DNA from: an uncultured Oscillospiraceae bacterium
GTDB taxonomy: Bacteria; Bacillota; Clostridia; Oscillospirales; Oscillospiraceae
Assembly (NCBI GenBank): GCA_934511545.1
Contig: CAKSWM010000039.1
Coordinates: forward strand, 1 to 9,601
Direction: 5' to 3'
Length of the DNA stretch: 9,601 nucleotides
Shown here in pieces: positions 7,240 to 9,601 of the stretch. The notes under the pieces were generated by a model, which saw only the letters and a program-made list of their open reading frames with translations, did no database searches and had not been told where the DNA came from. A program made the position numbers and the translations under genes. Every line of letters starts with the position of its first letter. Position 1 is the first letter of the stretch.

Positions 7240-7740
7240 TTAACCCTCCATCAGGCAGCCTTTCATGGCGTCGAAAGCCGTCTGTTTGATATCGTCGTCA
7301 AGAATGGCATACATGACATAATTGCCATAGGTGACAAAAGAGGCCTTTTCCATCTTCGGATGTTCTTCGGGCATGTATTCGGTCATCCAGGTATCGTTGC
7401 GCATCTTGAGGTAAGCCTCGACCTGGGATTCTATCTCCTTGGTCTGCTTTTCGTCTGCGCCCTTGAAGATGCCGTATTCGTCGATGTTGGCGCCATAGGC
7501 GTTTATTTTGACGACATATTCCTCGAAGCCGGAGGGGTCCATCTTCATGGAGCCTTTGATATAGCTCTCGTCAACGGCTATCATGCTACCGTCGTTTTTG
7601 CCGGTGGCCTCGTCCACGCGGTCGGCAATGGAGGAAACCGCGATATCGTCCGAATAGCCCTTTTTGCCGCCGCAGCCGCAGAGAGCGGAAAGGCAGAGCA
7701 GGAATGCGAGAGTGAGTGCAGAGATCTGTTTTTTCTTCAT
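7240..7740 (-). CDS. DUF4358-type lipoprotein of unknown function
   Basis: A 166-residue predicted lipoprotein. The N-terminus is MKKKQ, a hydrophobic stretch, then LCGC, which fits a signal peptidase II lipobox with lipidated Cys23; the mature part would sit on the outer face of the membrane. The rest (segments such as YVVKINAYGANIDEYGIF near 76-93, then an amphipathic helix and a strand with YGNYVMYAILDD) resembles the clostridial DUF4358 family, whose function is not known to me. A GTG at 7749 would add three residues, but that GTG lies inside the ribosome site AAAGGTGG, so the ATG at 7740 is the better start. It follows the SGNH gene by 12 bases and abuts marR. Genes of this family often sit beside SGNH hydrolases in clostridia, as here. 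Confidence 0.8.
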   Translation of the reverse strand: MKKKQISALTLAFLLCLSALCGCGGKKGYSDDIAVSSIADRVDEATGKNDGSMIAVDESYIKGSMKMDPSGFEEYVVKINAYGANIDEYGIFKGADEKQTKEIESQVEAYLKMRNDTWMTEYMPEEHPKMEKASFVTYGNYVMYAILDDDIKQTAFDAMKGCLMEG

Positions 7741-7752
7741 TTTTTCCACCTT

Positions 7753-8616
7753 TTATTTATATCCGTGTGTACGGATGTAGTCTATAACGTAGCCGTAGGC
7801 CTCACCGGTCGGGTGAAGTCCGTCGCCGTTCTGATAGGATTCGGGCATGAACCCATCCTCACCCTTGAGGACGACACAGGAGTTGAGATAGCGGACTCCG
7901 GTATCCTCCGCCACGCGCAGCACCCATGTATTGGCAGTGTCGATTTTCTGATTGTTGATCGAACCCTGGTTGGCATAGCTTGCAGCGATGGGATAGATGC
8001 TGTTGAGGATGATCTTGGTATCCGGGCTTGCCGCCTGTATGGCCTTTACAAGCGCGGTATATGTTTCGATAAAGTAATCCTCGTCCATGAAGGAAACTCC
8101 GTTGATGCCGAGCGTGATGACCATATATTCGGGCTTTTTCAACTCGACGGCGGCAGGGATAAGGATCTCTTCGCCCGTATCGGGGTATACGATCGCGGTG
8201 TAGCTCCAGTGGTCGAGCGTAAGCGTTCCGCTGGCGGGCGTCCAGACATGGTTTGGATCAACGACGTTGTAAGCGGCAAGACCGTGGGTCGTGCTGTCTC
8301 CAAGGAAGATTATTTTGTCGATATACTCCTGACCCATATCCTCGGTTTCGGCAAGGATCGTCGGAGCGTCACCGGCGGGCTCGTCCGAAGCGGCGGGAGC
8401 GTCGGGCTGAGGCGTGTCCAGCGGATTCGGAAAATCAGAAGCAGGGGCGTCACTGGCAGGCCCGTCGGTCGCCGGAACGTTGGAAACGGAGTCATCGTCC
8501 TTGCCGCCCCCTCCGGTGGCGGAGGCAAAGATGAGCGAAAAAACTATCAGCACCAGCGCGAGAATGATAGCGCCGGACCAGAGACTGTAAAATCTGTTGC
8601 GGCTTTTCTTTTTCAT
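7753..8616 (-). CDS. Membrane-anchored SGNH/GDSL-family hydrolase with a low-complexity linker
   Basis: A predicted extracellular esterase or deacylase of 287 residues. Residues 1-13 are basic and aromatic, 14-33 form one hydrophobic membrane segment, and no clear cleavage site is seen, so it is probably a signal anchor. A linker rich in Pro, Ala, Ser and Asp (about 38-86) carries degenerate PASD-type units. The SGNH domain follows: block I FLGDST with nucleophile Ser108, block III GIN with Asn172, and block V DGLHP with Asp265 and His268. The catalytic set is complete. Substrate is unknown; acetylated cell-wall or surface glycans are usual for such proteins. Upstream TTG 8658 would extend the ORF, but that extension contains the ribosome site AGGAGA, so ATG 8616 is chosen. 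It is the first gene of the operon with DUF4358 and marR. Confidence 0.87.
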   Translation of the reverse strand: MKKKSRNRFYSLWSGAIILALVLIVFSLIFASATGGGGKDDDSVSNVPATDGPASDAPASDFPNPLDTPQPDAPAASDEPAGDAPTILAETEDMGQEYIDKIIFLGDSTTHGLAAYNVVDPNHVWTPASGTLTLDHWSYTAIVYPDTGEEILIPAAVELKKPEYMVITLGINGVSFMDEDYFIETYTALVKAIQAASPDTKIILNSIYPIAASYANQGSINNQKIDTANTWVLRVAEDTGVRYLNSCVVLKGEDGFMPESYQNGDGLHPTGEAYGYVIDYIRTHGYK

Positions 8617-8661
8617 TTTTAATTGCTTTCTCCTGAGAGTATTTTTGTATCGTGACAAAGT

Positions 8662-8690
8662 ATTATAACACAGTTTATAAGCTTTTCCAA
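8662..8690 (-). promoter_or_regulatory. Promoter of the SGNH-DUF4358-marR operon (extended -10)
   Basis: On the minus strand TTGGAA (8690-8685) and TATAAT (8667-8662) are separated by 17 bases, and TG one base before the -10 makes it an extended -10 promoter. The start point would be near 8655, about 40 bases before the SGNH ATG at 8616. No terminator-like leader structure is seen in that stretch. Confidence 0.8.
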
Positions 8691-8763
8691 CAGTAATTTA
8701 TCCGTATAACATATTATTTTAACGGAGTGCCGAAGTTTTAAAGGATTTTTAACGCGTCACCTC

Positions 8764-8792
8764 TTGAAAACGGAACGATTTAAGCGTACAAT
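8764..8792 (+). promoter_or_regulatory. Promoter of the MATE transporter gene
   Basis: TTGAAA (8764-8769) and TACAAT (8787-8792) are separated by 17 bases on the plus strand. Transcription should begin near 8798-8800, giving a leader of about 65 bases. The leader contains a small hairpin, GGAGA-TGT-TCTCC (8821-8833), and an AAAAGGAG ribosome site at 8843-8850. I recognise no known riboswitch there. Confidence 0.7.
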
Positions 8793-8820
8793 CGTCTGAC
8801 TGGACTCAGGCTGACGGCGC

Positions 8821-8833
8821 GGAGATGTTCTCC
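8821..8833 (+). other. Small leader hairpin before the MATE gene
   Basis: GGAGA (8821-8825) pairs with TCTCC (8829-8833) around a three-base loop, ten bases before the ribosome site. CGG and CCG just outside could extend it across an internal loop. It is too small to be a terminator and may have no function; it could modestly affect translation. Confidence 0.3.
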
Positions 8834-8863
8834 ACCGGCCAGAAAAGGAGTATGTTTATTGAT

Positions 8864-9601
8864 ATGTCCACGAAACCTGTAAATTCACTGACAGAGGGCT
8901 CGATCTGGAAAGGGCTTCTGTTTTTTGCGATACCGATAATGCTGAGCAATCTGCTCCAGCAGATGTACAACACGATCGACAGCGCCGTGGTCGGCGTCTG
9001 GGCCGGAAGCGAGGCGCTGGCCGCCGTCGGTTCCACCGGCGCGCTGATAAACCTGCTGGTCGGTTTTTTCCTTGGAATCGCGACGGGCGCCGGCGTTGTC
9101 TATGCGACGTATTTCGGAGCCGGAGACGAGAAAAATCTGCGACGCGTTATCGACAATTCGCTCATCCTTGGAGTTGCGGCGGGAATCATCCTGACGGTGA
9201 TCGGCATTATATTCTCCCCGCAGCTGCTGCGCCTGATGAACACGCCGGAGGACGTTATGGAGCCCGCCGTCACGTATCTGCGCATCTATTTCGGCGGAAT
9301 TATCGTAATGCTTGTTTACAATATCGGCGCGGGACTGATACGGGCCGGAGGCGACTCGAGACGCCCGCTGTATTATCTCATCATAAGCGGCCTTCTGAAC
9401 CTGGTGCTGGACATTCTGTTCGTTGCGGTGTTTGGAATGGGCGTTGCCGGCGCGGCGTGGGCGACGGTCATTTCGCAGGCATGCTCCGCGGTGCTCGTGG
9501 TCATACATATGATGCGCTTCCCGAAGGGATACAGGCTGATCCTGCACGGCATAAAGTTCGATAAGGCAACCTCCGCACAGATAATAAAGCTGGCGCTGCC
9601 C
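8864..9601 (+). CDS. MATE-family multidrug/cation efflux transporter (5' part, runs off the window)
   Basis: A membrane antiporter expected to export drugs or other organic compounds using a Na+ or H+ gradient. Only the first 246 residues are present; MATE proteins are usually about 440-460 residues with 12 membrane helices, so this is roughly the N-terminal half. Family marks include QMYNTIDSAVVG at 33-44, the GALINLLVGFFLGIATGAG stretch at 59-77, NTPEDV at 126-131, and IRAGGDSRRP at 159-168 followed by a hydrophobic helix. About six membrane segments can be picked out by eye. It looks like the YoeA/DinF-like bacterial branch. The start is uncertain: AAGGAG ends at 8850, one base before ATG 8852 (too close) and 13 bases before the in-frame ATG 8864 (rather long). 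I chose 8864. A MarR gene in the divergent operon is the likely regulator. Confidence 0.92.
   Translation, partial: MSTKPVNSLTEGSIWKGLLFFAIPIMLSNLLQQMYNTIDSAVVGVWAGSEALAAVGSTGALINLLVGFFLGIATGAGVVYATYFGAGDEKNLRRVIDNSLILGVAAGIILTVIGIIFSPQLLRLMNTPEDVMEPAVTYLRIYFGGIIVMLVYNIGAGLIRAGGDSRRPLYYLIISGLLNLVLDILFVAVFGMGVAGAAWATVISQACSAVLVVIHMMRFPKGYRLILHGIKFDKATSAQIIKLALP

Noticed and set aside
7741..7749. GTG start at 7749 for the DUF4358 lipoprotein
   Set aside because: The GTG lies within the ribosome binding site AAAGGTGG for the ATG at 7740, which gives a standard lipoprotein signal peptide.
7198..8622. 474-codon open frame on the plus strand opposite the SGNH, DUF4358 and marR genes
   Set aside because: It has no family features and spans three well-supported minus-strand genes with recognisable motifs, ribosome sites and a promoter. 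Its openness is explained by the codon bias of the opposite strand.
8617..8658. TTG start at 8658 for the SGNH hydrolase
   Set aside because: The extension includes the AGGAGA ribosome site of ATG 8616 and begins at about the predicted transcription start, leaving no room for a ribosome site.
8885..9547. 220-codon minus-strand open frame opposite the MATE gene
   Set aside because: Very rich in Arg, Gln, Asp and His, as expected from the complement of a membrane-protein gene; the plus strand carries clear MATE motifs open to the window end.

Overview
The window looks like a chromosomal segment from an anaerobic Gram-positive bacterium of the class Clostridia, probably one of the moderately GC-rich gut-type lineages; genus cannot be set from sequence alone. 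The reasons are the electron-transfer partner PyrK next to a class 1B dihydroorotate dehydrogenase, purine-rich Shine-Dalgarno sites before nearly every gene, a DUF4358-type lipoprotein, and consensus sigma-A-like promoters. By eye, base composition and codon use are uniform, with AT-rich intergenic gaps. I see no insertion sequences, tRNA or rRNA genes, CRISPR arrays or phage genes.

Region 1 (1-5166, minus strand) is a tightly packed pyrimidine operon transcribed leftwards: pyrC, pyrK, pyrD, pyrF, pyrE, pyrB. Each junction overlaps by 1 to 8 bases. It encodes steps 2 to 6 of de novo UMP synthesis; carbamoyl-phosphate synthase (carAB) is not here. At the left edge another ATG lies right after the pyrB stop behind a strong ribosome binding site, most likely the regulatory subunit gene pyrI.

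Region 2 (5167-5336) is a 170-base divergent promoter region. A near-perfect promoter (TTGACA, 17-base spacer, TAGAAT) drives the pyr operon with a leader of only about 60 bases. A TATAAT box drives the gene on the other strand.

Region 3 (5337-6698, plus strand) is one amidohydrolase, best matched to the 8-oxoguanine deaminase / hydroxyatrazine ethylaminohydrolase group. It ends at a strong bidirectional terminator (6750-6787), which also serves the operon converging from the right.

Region 4 (6807-8616, minus strand) is a three-gene operon with its own extended -10 promoter: a membrane-anchored SGNH/GDSL hydrolase, a DUF4358-type lipoprotein and a MarR-family regulator. Divergent from it, a MATE-family efflux transporter starts at about 8864 and runs off the right edge. 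The two promoters face away from each other across a 247-base AT-rich gap, so the MarR protein is a reasonable candidate regulator of the transporter and of its own operon.

Most of the window is ordinary, well-understood metabolism. The parts that deserve attention are the control of the pyr operon, whose leader is too short for a usual PyrR attenuator; the real substrate of the divergent amidohydrolase; and the SGNH-DUF4358-MarR/MATE locus, whose joint role is unknown.
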